Numbered from the stretch's first letter, positions 26,927-36,207 are shown. The stretch is 64,000 nucleotides of DNA from Promethearchaeota archaeon (GCA_013375495.1 JABXKC010000002.1:186001-250000); one strand, 5' to 3'. The notes: generated from the sequence alone by a model not told the origin. Numbers and translations: made by a program.

Positions 26927-28789
26927 TTAATACTGGTATATTTTCAATTCTGTCAATTTTTCCTTAGTCGGTATTCCTTTAGTATCCCAACCTCTAAGTC
27001 TATAATACTCTTCAAGCATTTCATCGATTTTTACAATTTTTTGTTTGGTAAGTCCTCTTTCTAAGGGAAATTGCAATCTTGGAGGGAGAATATCATCTTT
27101 TTTAGAAATTCCACATTTGGTATTAAACAATCGCTTTAATGTGAAAATTCTATCTCCTACTTCCATTAGTTCCTTGAGAGTAAATCTTATCCCCGTTAAA
27201 TAGTTAATGGTATCTATAATCTTATTTAACAAGTTGTCAACAATTTGAGAGCCTGAAGTCATGGTTTGTTTACATATACCTAACGAATTTACAACTTCTG
27301 CTAAATTCTGAGTTACCATGATATCTCTTGCAAACTTGGGATTATCAACAGTTCTTTCTCTCATTGGTTTTTCTTTTGTTATTTTTAATATATCATTAAA
27401 ACCAGTAAAACCTGAATATTGATCATTTCCATACCCCCGACCGTGGCAAGCTCCTCGATTTGAAGTTGCGTATTGAAGCCCAAGAGGATAAATTGCTCTA
27501 GGATCATGCATAGGGGCTTCAAGACCTTTAACATCAGTTAAGAATTGTTCGGATTCTTTACCAAATATTTTTGAAGCCTTCTTTGAGCCCAAACTTAGAA
27601 TTTTCCCTATTCCTTCCTCGGCACACATTAATTTTGCCAATCTCACAATAGCTTCAGCATCTCCCCACTCTAACGGAAATCCTATATCTTCTTTAGTTAT
27701 AACTCCATGCTCGTAGCAATCTAACGCAAACGCGATTGTGCAGCCAGTAGAGATAGTATCCACTCCCATGAGATTACAAAGATGGTTTAAATATGCTACA
27801 GCTTCCACATCTGATATTAAACACATCGCACCAAATGCTGCAGTGGTCTCATATTCAACACCAGCAGCATTATGAATTTCATAAGGTCCATCCTTCACTT
27901 CAATTTCTCTTCCACACATAAAGGGACAAAGATGACATGGTTTATTTCTTACATGATATTTTTCTAAAACCACTTCTCCAGAAATTTTAGGTACTTCTCG
28001 CCATTTATGCAATGTCCAATTTTTGTGAGGTACATCCCACAACCGCTCAAAATACGTAATATTATTAGTACCAAATTTTCGTAAAATTTCAGCCATTGGA
28101 GATTTCTGAAATGAAACAAATATCTTTTTCGAAATTTCTTTGAATTTCTCCTCGTTAAAATATTCAACTTTTTTCGTACTTCTTACTGCGATTGCTTTTA
28201 AGTTTTTTGAACCCATTACCGCACCCATACCAGTTCTTCCAACAGCTCTGTGATGATCGTTAATGATTGAAGATAAAAGAACTTGTTTTTCACCAGATGG
28301 GCCGATACAAGCGATCTTATACTGGTTTCCTAATTCAGATTGAAGGTGAGTAATCGTTTTATCAGTAGTCATTCCCCAAAGAGAGGAGGCATCTTTAAGT
28401 TCGTAATGATCGTCATCAACTACCAAATAAACAGGAGAGTTAGCTTTATTTTTAAATACCATTCCTGTTAGACTTTTCCTTAATTCAGCACCAAAGAATC
28501 CTCCAGAAATTCCTTCACCATAAATATCAGTCAATGGAGATCTTGCCGATACTGTATAAAACGCAGAACAAGGATATGCCGTACCTGTTAAGAGTCCTGT
28601 CATAAATATTAGCGGATTCTCCTTATCTAACGGATCATGTTGATATGCTTTTTCCTTCAATAATAGGTCAATAGCAAAACCGGCTCCTCCTAATAAATAA
28701 GTGATCAATTGTTTACTAACCGTGTTTTCTTTGAAATATTGGTTGTTTAGGTCTACTTCTAATATCTTTCCAATTACTTCCTCTGTCAT
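26927..28789 (-). CDS. Aldehyde ferredoxin oxidoreductase (tungsten)
   Basis: A tungstopterin enzyme of 620 residues that oxidises aldehydes to acids with ferredoxin as acceptor. The [4Fe-4S] site is C285, C288 and C292 (CHLCPFMC), with the fourth Cys in SLGIC near residue 520. The pterin-binding loop GRTGMGAVMGSKNLK is at 185-199. It starts 18 bp after the LarA-like gene, with GGAGGAAT as its ribosome-binding site, so the two are one operon. The length is typical of the family. Substrate aldehyde is unknown; glyceraldehyde or a related product of the neighbouring aldolase is plausible. Confidence 0.92.
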   Translation of the reverse strand: MTEEVIGKILEVDLNNQYFKENTVSKQLITYLLGGAGFAIDLLLKEKAYQHDPLDKENPLIFMTGLLTGTAYPCSAFYTVSARSPLTDIYGEGISGGFFGAELRKSLTGMVFKNKANSPVYLVVDDDHYELKDASSLWGMTTDKTITHLQSELGNQYKIACIGPSGEKQVLLSSIINDHHRAVGRTGMGAVMGSKNLKAIAVRSTKKVEYFNEEKFKEISKKIFVSFQKSPMAEILRKFGTNNITYFERLWDVPHKNWTLHKWREVPKISGEVVLEKYHVRNKPCHLCPFMCGREIEVKDGPYEIHNAAGVEYETTAAFGAMCLISDVEAVAYLNHLCNLMGVDTISTGCTIAFALDCYEHGVITKEDIGFPLEWGDAEAIVRLAKLMCAEEGIGKILSLGSKKASKIFGKESEQFLTDVKGLEAPMHDPRAIYPLGLQYATSNRGACHGRGYGNDQYSGFTGFNDILKITKEKPMRERTVDNPKFARDIMVTQNLAEVVNSLGICKQTMTSGSQIVDNLLNKIIDTINYLTGIRFTLKELMEVGDRIFTLKRLFNTKCGISKKDDILPPRLQFPLERGLTKQKIVKIDEMLEEYYRLRGWDTKGIPTKEKLTELKIYQY

Positions 28790-28807
28790 AATTTATTTAT
28801 TCCTCCA

Positions 28808-30046
28808 TTAAGATTCTTTAGGTAACTGATTGCTACTTGGGAATATTCCAACTTTAGGCGTATTTCCATAGATATTTTCTAACTCTTTTACTAATTCTTG
28901 AAAGTTAGTATTGAAAATCGTAGTTTTAGGATAATAATGGAACACATCCATTTTATTAATGTTTTGAGAAAAAATGCCAAACTTCTTTTTTTTTAATATC
29001 CCCTTAAATATAATACCTTCTCCCCAATTTTTGTATAGTTTTCCACCAGTTTCTCCTAATAAAGAATGAAATCCTCTTCCTTCACTTGCTGCAGTTAAAA
29101 TTATGGCTGCTCCTTCTCGCTTTATAATAGTGTTTGTTTTAAGAAGGAAATTCAATCCCTTTAGAGCTTGAGATAATTCAGTATCTTCAGGATATAAGTT
29201 AAAAAATCCTATATCAAGCTTTAATTCTGGTGGTAAATCTGTTGAATATACTTTTTTTGCAAATTCCATCGCCTTACGATGCGCTTTAATAAAATCCCCC
29301 GCAAAAATCCCCCCTACTTTTCTTGTCATTGTTGGTATAAGATTTATAGAAAAATCTAATCCAGCTTTTTTACAAGTATCCTCAATATCTTTCCTTAATT
29401 CCGTTACAATTCCTAAACCTATTCCTATCCCTCTTATTCCTGCTTTATGATTTGCCTCAAGAGTTTGAATTCCACATAATCCTGGTAGAACTACTTTAGC
29501 TCCACCTCCAAACCCTGCCAAGGGATGTGGTACTACGGAACCAATCGAGATCTTTACTTCAGCGTCGTAGTACGTTTTGTTTAAATATATAGGGGTACCA
29601 TTATACGAATCTCCGATATATACAAGATTTTCATAGGGATGATGATTTTCTATATTTATTTTGTCAACATTTTTTGCTCCTATTTTTTTGATTGAATCTA
29701 TTCTATTCATAGGCCGGTGAGCACCTAAAGCATATATTAAAGTTATATTATCATTCGTAATACCAGCCTCGTTTAATTGGTTTAATAATATATCTAAAAC
29801 AGTTTCTAATTGAGTTGGTCTCGATATGTCTTCAACGGCAATAACCGCGTTACTTCTCCCTTTTGCTATTTCTTGAATTGTAGGTGACCCAATAGGATTA
29901 ATGAAAGCATTTATAATTTCTTCTTGAGAAAGTTCAGTATCATCTTCCATGTTGTAGACATTTACATCCCAAGTATCTGGAAATTCAAGCTGTATCTTTT
30001 TATCCCCATACCAAGCTGCCCAAGGAACATTAAATGTTTGTACCAT
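28808..30046 (-). CDS. LarA-like 2-hydroxyacid racemase/epimerase
   Basis: A 412-residue protein of the LarA (DUF2088) family. LarA uses a nickel-pincer nucleotide to invert 2-hydroxyacids. The conserved PHPLAGFGGGAKVVLPG segment, with the catalytic His and the glycine loop, is present, and the N-terminal EDISRPTQ part is as in the family. LarB, LarC and LarE, which make the cofactor, are not in the window. Homologues act on lactate, malate or aldonates. Its operon with the aldehyde oxidoreductase, beside sugar-acid genes, favours a sugar acid. Confidence 0.88.
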   Translation of the reverse strand: MVQTFNVPWAAWYGDKKIQLEFPDTWDVNVYNMEDDTELSQEEIINAFINPIGSPTIQEIAKGRSNAVIAVEDISRPTQLETVLDILLNQLNEAGITNDNITLIYALGAHRPMNRIDSIKKIGAKNVDKINIENHHPYENLVYIGDSYNGTPIYLNKTYYDAEVKISIGSVVPHPLAGFGGGAKVVLPGLCGIQTLEANHKAGIRGIGIGLGIVTELRKDIEDTCKKAGLDFSINLIPTMTRKVGGIFAGDFIKAHRKAMEFAKKVYSTDLPPELKLDIGFFNLYPEDTELSQALKGLNFLLKTNTIIKREGAAIILTAASEGRGFHSLLGETGGKLYKNWGEGIIFKGILKKKKFGIFSQNINKMDVFHYYPKTTIFNTNFQELVKELENIYGNTPKVGIFPSSNQLPKES

Positions 30047-30068
30047 TATTTATTTTCACACTTATGGA

Positions 30069-30091
30069 AAAGGAAATAATAACTTTCCTTT
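30069..30091. repeat. Inverted repeat upstream of the LarA-like gene
   Basis: Perfect 8-bp arms AAAGGAAA and TTTCCTTT with a 7-base spacer lie 22 bp before the LarA-like start, in the divergent region 30047-30246. A palindrome, TTAAAGCTTTAA, follows at 30181-30192. Either could be an operator. Confidence 0.35.
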
Positions 30092-30246
30092 AATAATTAT
30101 GTTAATATTGATTTTTGATTAATCCCTTATTAATGTATTTAACGTTCTTTAGAGTGTGAGAATTGTTAGAAAAGTGCACCTTAAAGCTTTAAAAGCTATC
30201 TTATTTCTTTTTCAATGAAAAAAAAAAAAATGGTGTTAAAATAAAA

Positions 30247-30840
30247 ATGCAGCGAGAAAATAATAAGGTTAAAAATAAAATAAGCTCAACTCTGACAAGT
30301 CTTTCTTCTCTACTAATTCCATTTCTGCAATATGTCCCTTGCACGGCAATTTGGTTTGGTATAATGAGCGTTCCATTACTATCATACTTAATATTGTTTT
30401 TTCAGTATCCATCCATTCTATTGTATGATATAAGATTCTTAGTCGGAACTCAAGGGTTCTATGTTGTGCTTTTCGGATTATTACTATATATCTACAGTTT
30501 AATTTTTCAATTATCCCACAGAGGTCAACTAATAACGAAGGGTCCATACAGGCTAATGAGACATCCTCAATATCTTGCTTTTATTATCATGACACTAGGA
30601 ATGACTATAGTAGCATTTCAGACATCACCAATTTTTGAAATTTCAGTTCCTTATGAAAATCGATATAGCATTTTAACTCTTATTTGGATTGTTGAAGTGG
30701 TAGCTTACATTCTATTGGGGAAGATCGAGGATTTTTCATTAAAAGCTAAATATGGAGATAAATTCCTAGAGTACAAACGTAGAGTGGCTTTCATTATTCC
30801 ATTCTTAAAAATACAAAGCAACAAACTAGATAAAGCATAA
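30247..30840 (+). CDS. Isoprenylcysteine methyltransferase-like membrane protein
   Basis: A 197-residue integral membrane protein of the ICMT/PEMT methyltransferase superfamily. About four to five helices are visible. The SAM-binding signature is GPYRLMRHPQYLAF near residues 98-112, followed by the late KYGDKFLEYKRRV segment. Such proteins methylate prenylcysteine, phospholipids or isoprenoid compounds at the membrane. The next gene starts 17 bp later, so the two may be co-transcribed. Confidence 0.82.
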   Translation: MQRENNKVKNKISSTLTSLSSLLIPFLQYVPCTAIWFGIMSVPLLSYLILFFQYPSILLYDIRFLVGTQGFYVVLFGLLLYIYSLIFQLSHRGQLITKGPYRLMRHPQYLAFIIMTLGMTIVAFQTSPIFEISVPYENRYSILTLIWIVEVVAYILLGKIEDFSLKAKYGDKFLEYKRRVAFIIPFLKIQSNKLDKA

Positions 30841-30857
30841 TCAATAATATTGTTAAA

Positions 30858-31580
30858 ATGTCGAGTATCATAATACAATCGGGGAAATACAAACGCAATT
30901 GTATAATTAAAATTATTTTTTTCATTTTTTCTCTCGTTTTATTATCGATTATAACTTTCTTTTTAATTGAATTGTATAAATGGGATGTTTTAGATCCTGA
31001 AATTGATACTCTCAAATCTTTATTGCTTTATCTTTTAATACCAACCATTTTATTAGTTTCTATACTTACTGCCCTAACTGTAAACGATTATAGAAATTAC
31101 TTTATTCGAAGGAGCTATATTAAAGAAGGTAGATCTTATCTATCTCTGGCAGATATCTTTCAAAATGAAAATCGTATAAATATCCTTAGGAAAATCCTCG
31201 ATAATCCTGGTATTCATCACAACGAGTTACTTCGAAGCTGTGATCTGAAAAAAGGCCAATTACAGTGGCATATAGACACTTTATTAAAACATTGCATCGT
31301 AAAAAAAGAAAAATACGGGCAATATACTATTTATTTTCCTATCACAACATCTGCAGAAGCAATTGAAGTGTTTAAAAATAAATTTGCCAAGTCAAAAACT
31401 ACTCTGGAAGTACTAAATACTATTAAAAAACATCCTGGAATTAATTCTGGTGAGATTTCCCGCATCCTGAATCTATCTCGTAATTCTATTAAATATCATA
31501 TTGACAAGTTACTAAAACAACACTTTATAAGGTTAGAGAAGAAAGGACGCGTTAACGAATTATATTTAACTATTCCCTAA
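30858..31580 (+). CDS. Membrane-anchored tandem winged-helix regulator
   Basis: 240 residues. Two hydrophobic helices (about 17-37 and 51-71) are followed by two winged-helix domains. The first (about 86-150) reads RINILRKILDNPGIHHNELLRS and the second (about 170-238) TLEVLNTIKKHPGINSGEIS. The two are similar, so the pair probably arose by duplication. Membrane-anchored wHTH proteins of this shape are common in archaea and often respond to envelope or redox signals. The target genes are unknown; the upstream methyltransferase is the nearest candidate. Confidence 0.82.
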   Translation: MSSIIIQSGKYKRNCIIKIIFFIFSLVLLSIITFFLIELYKWDVLDPEIDTLKSLLLYLLIPTILLVSILTALTVNDYRNYFIRRSYIKEGRSYLSLADIFQNENRINILRKILDNPGIHHNELLRSCDLKKGQLQWHIDTLLKHCIVKKEKYGQYTIYFPITTSAEAIEVFKNKFAKSKTTLEVLNTIKKHPGINSGEISRILNLSRNSIKYHIDKLLKQHFIRLEKKGRVNELYLTIP

Positions 31581-31590
31581 GAGAGTTTAT

Positions 31591-31613
31591 AGAAATAAAT
31601 TTTATTTATTTCT
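31591..31613 (+). terminator. Hairpin terminator after the winged-helix gene
   Basis: Perfect 10-bp arms AGAAATAAAT and ATTTATTTCT with a TTT loop start 11 bases after the stop codon. They are followed by TGA and a T8 run. Confidence 0.6.
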
Positions 31614-31633
31614 TGATTTTTTTTGATATAACA

Positions 31634-32512
31634 CTAATTTAATAATGTCGGAAATTTATTTTGTTTTGCCAATTCTTTTTGAATGACATCATTCAGTAAT
31701 TCTTCTCTTTCTTTACCAGATAGAATTTCCAACTTTCTAATTTTTAGAGGATCTACTTTATTTCTCAATACATCTATTTCTTCCACTGTTGGGGGTTGTG
31801 TTTCTTCAACTTTCCCAGGTAAAATTAAATCAAATCCGGTCGATTTAATAACATGTTCGATATCAACCCCGGGATGAATTGAAGAGAGCCTCATACGCTT
31901 GTATTTGTCGTCAAAATCCAGGTATGCTAAATTAGTTATTACGCTTTGGGGTCCTGCTCCGCCGCATATAGAAGGTTTACCGTCAGGGAACCCAACTCCG
32001 GAAATAAAATCTAATTTTTCTGTCGGAACAAAAGTTCGAGAATCGTGACGAGGAGTGTAGAGAAAAGAACCGCGGACGTAGAACATACTAAAATCAGCTA
32101 TACCCGCGCATCCTGGTAATCTTATTTTTGGTTTATTATAGTCCCCAATACATATGTTGTTCGTGTTTCCGTATTGATCTACTTGCGCAGGTCTGAAAAA
32201 CTCAATTGTAGTAAGCTTTTCCGAAGGAAGGGATTCTAAGGTGCATTCTCCAGAATTCTGAAACCGGTAAGCTCTGGAAGTATTCATCTCCAGATAGAGT
32301 AAGGAAACTTGGCGAGCCTCGTCGACAAACGTATTGCCCATTATATAATGGTATATGGAATTTGGTGCGTGCGTCATTTTAGCTAAAGTAAATGCAGCCC
32401 ATACGCATGGCGTTGCGACTCCTACGATCATAACATCGTCATTACGGACTTCCCTCGCCATTAGAACGGTTATCATTTCATCGACGGTATAATCTTTAGA
32501 TATATCAGCCAT
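31634..32512 (-). CDS. Family I CoA-transferase, beta subunit (GctB-like)
   Basis: A 292-residue subunit resembling the glutaconate CoA-transferase beta chain. Family features are the FFRPAQVDQYGNTNN segment, the KIRLPGCAGIADF block and the glycine-rich ISGVGFPDG loop. The partner alpha chain is encoded at 36354-37214 on the same strand, with hom, thrC, thrH and an ACT gene in between. The usual arrangement is two adjacent genes. GAGGAAA precedes the ATG. The acids exchanged between CoA esters cannot be told from the sequence. Confidence 0.85.
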   Translation of the reverse strand: MADISKDYTVDEMITVLMAREVRNDDVMIVGVATPCVWAAFTLAKMTHAPNSIYHYIMGNTFVDEARQVSLLYLEMNTSRAYRFQNSGECTLESLPSEKLTTIEFFRPAQVDQYGNTNNICIGDYNKPKIRLPGCAGIADFSMFYVRGSFLYTPRHDSRTFVPTEKLDFISGVGFPDGKPSICGGAGPQSVITNLAYLDFDDKYKRMRLSSIHPGVDIEHVIKSTGFDLILPGKVEETQPPTVEEIDVLRNKVDPLKIRKLEILSGKEREELLNDVIQKELAKQNKFPTLLN

Positions 32513-32653
32513 TTCTTTTCCTCTTATAAATTGAGAATATTAGTGTTATATTTATTTGGTAAAAAGAAAACATTTAAGATTTTCTAAGAGTTTAATATGA
32601 ATCTCTCGAAAAAGTAAAAATTGAAAAATTATTTGGTATTTATTTTCTTAATT

Positions 32654-33265
32654 ATGTACATTGTCTGTTTTGATTTAGAGGGTGTTTTTACTCCAGAAGT
32701 ATGGATTGCGGTAAGTAAAGCTACTGGAATTGATGAACTCAAATTAACGACTCGAGACATTTCTGATTATGATGTCCTTATGAAAAATCGAATAGCATTA
32801 TTAAAAAAGAATAAGATTACTCTCAAAAATATTCAGGAAATTATATTAAATATGGATTTGCTATCAGGTGCGAAAGAATTTTTGGACTATATTCGTACTG
32901 TAGCCCAAATTGTTATAGTGACTGATAGCTTTATTGAATTTGTAATGCCTTTTATGAAAAAATTGGGTTTTCCTATATGTTTTTGTCACAATCTCGAAAT
33001 AGATAAAGAAGGTATGATTACTGATTATAAAATTCGCATTAACGAGATGAAAAAAAAGACAGTTTTAGCTTTGAAAAAGTTAAATTATGATGTGATTGCA
33101 GCAGGGGATTCGTACAACGATGTTTCCATGTTATTAGAAGCAAAATATGGTATTCTGTTTAGACCGCCAAAAAAAGTTGTTAAACAATTTCCAGAATTAC
33201 CTGTTGTTAATGAATATGACGAGTTAAAAGGTTTGATCTCTAAATATTTAGGATATTCCAATTAA
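32654..33265 (+). CDS. thrH: ThrH-like phosphoserine:homoserine phosphotransferase
   Basis: A HAD-superfamily protein of about 203 residues closely resembling Pseudomonas ThrH. Shared blocks include CFDLEGV with D7 as nucleophile, PEVWIAVSKATGIDELKLTTRD-type N-terminus, DYDVLMK, and AAGDSYNDVSML. ThrH removes phosphate from phosphoserine and can pass it to homoserine, giving the substrate of threonine synthase. The ATG at 32654 matches the family start; a TTG at 32621 adds unrelated residues. It is convergent with thrC and close to hom. No classical homoserine kinase is seen in the window. Confidence 0.88.
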   Translation: MYIVCFDLEGVFTPEVWIAVSKATGIDELKLTTRDISDYDVLMKNRIALLKKNKITLKNIQEIILNMDLLSGAKEFLDYIRTVAQIVIVTDSFIEFVMPFMKKLGFPICFCHNLEIDKEGMITDYKIRINEMKKKTVLALKKLNYDVIAAGDSYNDVSMLLEAKYGILFRPPKKVVKQFPELPVVNEYDELKGLISKYLGYSN

Positions 33266-33281
33266 ATTAAAAATATAAGCT

Positions 33282-34640
33282 CTAATCTAGAAATTCTTCT
33301 AATAAAAATTCTTTAAAACTTGAATAGTCTCCAATTTCTTTTGGATTTGGAAATTCCGGTTTATTCTGTATTGACTTTAACGAATGTGGCATTTCTGGAA
33401 CAATTTCGATTAAGTTGATTATTTCTTCAGGAAATTTTGAGGGATTCGCAGTTTCAAAGGTAATTGATTTAGTATCCTTAGTCTTTGGATAATTATTGCG
33501 ATATCTCTGGAGTGCAGCCCATCCAACAGCTCCGTGAGGTTCTATTATTCTTTTAAATTTCTTATAAAAATTAACTATTGTAACTTTTGTAGCTTCATCG
33601 CTTATGGAATAAGAAACAACATCATTCCGAAGTTCTTCCATATTTGGAATTTTATGAATTATTCCTTTCTCATCTATTTGACCTCCATAAAGATCAAAGA
33701 TTCTTGCTAAATTTGAAGGATGACCAACATTCATAGCATTAGATATACAGTTAATCGATGGTTCGACTTTCCTATAAATTTCCGTTTTTAGAAACATCGG
33801 AAATTCGTTATTTTCGTTTACAGCTGAAATAAATCTCTTTATGGGGAGTCCCATTTTTTTAGCTATTAGACCTCCGGTTAAATTTCCGAAATTCCCTGAA
33901 GGAACAGAAAATATGACCTTTTCGTTCTTTTCACCAATAATTCGGGAGTAGCTCCAGAAGTAATAAAGCGTTTGAGGTACCAATCTCCCAAAATTTATAG
34001 AATTTGCCGATGATAAATTTGTGTGGTTTAGCTCCGCATCAGCGAAAGCAGTTTTTACCAACTTTTGGCAATCGTCAAATTTACCCTTTATTCCAAAAGC
34101 AGTTATATTTTCACCTAGCGTTGTCATTTGTTTTCTTTGTAGATCACTAATTTCGTTTTTAGGATACAATACTATAACTTTAATTCTAGACATTTTATAA
34201 AATGCTTGAGCAACAGCACCTCCTGTATCTCCTGAGGTCGCCGTTAGTATTGTAATTTCCTTGTTGTCGACTTCGAGAAAATGTTCCATTATTCTCGCTA
34301 ACATTCTTGCTCCAAAATCTTTGAAACTACATGTAGGACCACGATCTAAATAACAAATGTAATCATTATTTGCAATCTTCTCTATAGGTACTTCAAAATT
34401 TAAAGCATTACTAATGATCTGCCGGATTTTCTCTGCCGGAATAAGATCTCCAATGAATTCTGAAATAATATTATTTGAAATGTCAATAAAGTCCATATTT
34501 TTGAATGAATCAATCGTTTCATCAGATAAGCATGGAATTTCATTTAACATATATAATCCATTATCCAAAGCTTGACCTTGTAAAACGGCAGTTTTGAAAT
34601 CTACATCTAACGAATTATTATTCGTGGAGTGAAAACTCGT
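33282..34640 (-). CDS. thrC: Threonine synthase, long type, with probable ACG start
   Basis: A PLP enzyme that converts O-phosphohomoserine to threonine, about 452 residues. K107 in PTCSFKDFGAR is the PLP Lys; SGDTGGA follows. The first ATG or TTG codons lie too far inside: the frame upstream of the TTG at 34568 encodes FHSTNNN and AVLQGQALDNGLY, the conserved ThrC N-terminus. No standard start exists there. ACG at 34638-34640 has the strong site GGAGGAGG 8 bases before it. Hom ends 18 bp upstream. A true ACG start, a point mutation or a sequencing error are the alternatives. Confidence 0.85.
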   Translation of the reverse strand, partial: TSFHSTNNNSLDVDFKTAVLQGQALDNGLYMLNEIPCLSDETIDSFKNMDFIDISNNIISEFIGDLIPAEKIRQIISNALNFEVPIEKIANNDYICYLDRGPTCSFKDFGARMLARIMEHFLEVDNKEITILTATSGDTGGAVAQAFYKMSRIKVIVLYPKNEISDLQRKQMTTLGENITAFGIKGKFDDCQKLVKTAFADAELNHTNLSSANSINFGRLVPQTLYYFWSYSRIIGEKNEKVIFSVPSGNFGNLTGGLIAKKMGLPIKRFISAVNENNEFPMFLKTEIYRKVEPSINCISNAMNVGHPSNLARIFDLYGGQIDEKGIIHKIPNMEELRNDVVSYSISDEATKVTIVNFYKKFKRIIEPHGAVGWAALQRYRNNYPKTKDTKSITFETANPSKFPEEIINLIEIVPEMPHSLKSIQNKPEFPNPKEIGDYSSFKEFLLEEFLD

Positions 34641-34658
34641 ATCGAAAACCTCCTCCTT

Positions 34659-35696
34659 TTAATTTGTCTTATTTACCTTTCTTTCTCTTTCTTTAACTAT
34701 ATTAATAAGATCGTTTAAAATCGCAGCCCCTGCTTCAAAACCACCAGCTCCTTTTCCCATTATTATTATTGATCCTGCGTATTTCGTTTGTAGTTCAATA
34801 ACATTTAAAGTTCCCTGAACATTTAAAAGTGAATCTCTTTTAACCAACCTTGGTTCTACGAGTAAATTATCATTTTCAGCAATAGCTAGATGTTTTATTA
34901 CGTGGCCATCTAATTTAGCTAATTCTAATGCGTGTGGTGTGATCTCAGTAATTCCTTTAATACTTACATCTGCAATAGATTTTGACCATCCTAGTAATTC
35001 ATTTGATAATATTACAAGTTTTCCCGCGGAGTCATAACCATTGATATCTAAAGTTGGATCCGTTTCGGCATATCCTAATTCTTGTGCTTCTTTTAATGCT
35101 ACTGAAAAAGAAACCCCCTCAGCTGTCATGCGGCTTAGAATATAGTTATTTGTGCCGTTTAATATTGCTCTAATCCGAGAGATAGTATTCCCTATAAGAT
35201 TACGTTTAATAGATAAGGTAGGAACACAACTTGCTACCGTTGCTTCAAATTTCACCAAACAGCTCATCTTATCAGCTAAATCTTTAATTTTATTGTAATG
35301 CAAATAAAATGGTGCTTTATTAGATGAAATTACATCCATATTATTACTTAACGCTTCTAATATGTGAGTTAAAGCGGGTTCTCCAGTGTCTGGATTTGTA
35401 GGTGTGGTTTCAATACAAATATCTATATCTAGAGTAGAAATTAAATCTTGAGCTTTCACATTACTCTTCCAATATTGGTTTTTCCTCAAATGAGAGGAAT
35501 CTCTTAAAAGATTGTCTAAATCTATTCCCTCGCTATTAATCAGAGCACCGTCGTACTCGAAAATTGCAACTAATTTGGCGGTAAAATTAAATTTATCTAT
35601 TACACTATCTCGCTTTTCTTTTAATAGTTTAAGAAAACAGGTTCCGACATTTCCCATTCCAATTAAGCATATTTTTATTTCCATAACTTTACACAT
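34659..35696 (-). CDS. hom: Homoserine dehydrogenase
   Basis: A 345-residue NAD(P)-dependent enzyme reducing aspartate semialdehyde to homoserine for threonine and methionine. The N-terminal GMGNVG Rossmann loop is clear, and the catalytic block GTNNYILSRMTAEG-like with YAETDPTLDINGYDSAGK follows. No ACT domain is fused; a separate ACT protein is encoded 10 bp upstream on the same strand. The ATG at 35684 (MEIKICLIG) is an alternative start that fits the family slightly better. Confidence 0.93.
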   Translation of the reverse strand: MCKVMEIKICLIGMGNVGTCFLKLLKEKRDSVIDKFNFTAKLVAIFEYDGALINSEGIDLDNLLRDSSHLRKNQYWKSNVKAQDLISTLDIDICIETTPTNPDTGEPALTHILEALSNNMDVISSNKAPFYLHYNKIKDLADKMSCLVKFEATVASCVPTLSIKRNLIGNTISRIRAILNGTNNYILSRMTAEGVSFSVALKEAQELGYAETDPTLDINGYDSAGKLVILSNELLGWSKSIADVSIKGITEITPHALELAKLDGHVIKHLAIAENDNLLVEPRLVKRDSLLNVQGTLNVIELQTKYAGSIIIMGKGAGGFEAGAAILNDLINIVKERERKVNKTN

Positions 35697-35706
35697 TAAT
35701 AATTTA

Positions 35707-36207
35707 TTAGGATCTTATCAAAAAGAGTTTCTTCTCTTCGCATATTTTTTCTATTTCATTAACTAAATCGTTTTTTGTCATAGTTTCAGGAAATTCTACC
35801 TTCATTATAACACTACTTATTTCTTCAACCTCAGTGAATTTAGCGTGCAATTCAAGAACTTTAATATTCTTTGAATCCAATCGTTTAATTGTATCGGTTA
35901 TGTCCGTGTCGAAAACATGCCCAGTTAATATAAAAGTTAAAATTTTATTTTTAGAGCCTACTGAAATTTTAATAATTTGAATATTTTTTTCGATTAAATC
36001 TTTTTTTATGTTTTCTAGTGATATTTGAATTAGTTCCTCGCTTAGTTCAAACCAAATATCTACTGGGATCATGTTATTAATTTTTTTATCGTGATGGTGC
36101 AATACGCCATGGATATTTCCCCCGTTTTGGGAGATTGGTTTTATTAATTCTATTAAACTTCCCGGAATATCTGGTAATTTGACTTCTAAATAAATCATTT
36201 TTGACAA
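35707..36207 (-). CDS. ACT-domain protein upstream of homoserine dehydrogenase
   Basis: A 166-residue protein with an ACT fold: the first domain reads LEVKLPDIPGSLIELIKPISQNGGNI, the usual small-molecule site, and the second half also has ACT-like strand-helix order. It lies 10 bp before hom in the same operon. In several archaea, hom is preceded by such a separate protein. It is likely to confer feedback control by threonine or another amino acid on the dehydrogenase; this is inference from position and fold. Confidence 0.8.
   Translation of the reverse strand: MSKMIYLEVKLPDIPGSLIELIKPISQNGGNIHGVLHHHDKKINNMIPVDIWFELSEELIQISLENIKKDLIEKNIQIIKISVGSKNKILTFILTGHVFDTDITDTIKRLDSKNIKVLELHAKFTEVEEISSVIMKVEFPETMTKNDLVNEIEKICEEKKLFLIRS

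Noticed and set aside
30269..30547. Open frame of 92 codons on the minus strand inside the methyltransferase gene
   Set aside because: It is antisense to a gene with clear SAM-binding motifs and has none of its own.
32621..32653. TTG start for ThrH at 32621
   Set aside because: It adds 11 hydrophobic residues absent from the family; ATG at 32654 matches the known N-terminus.
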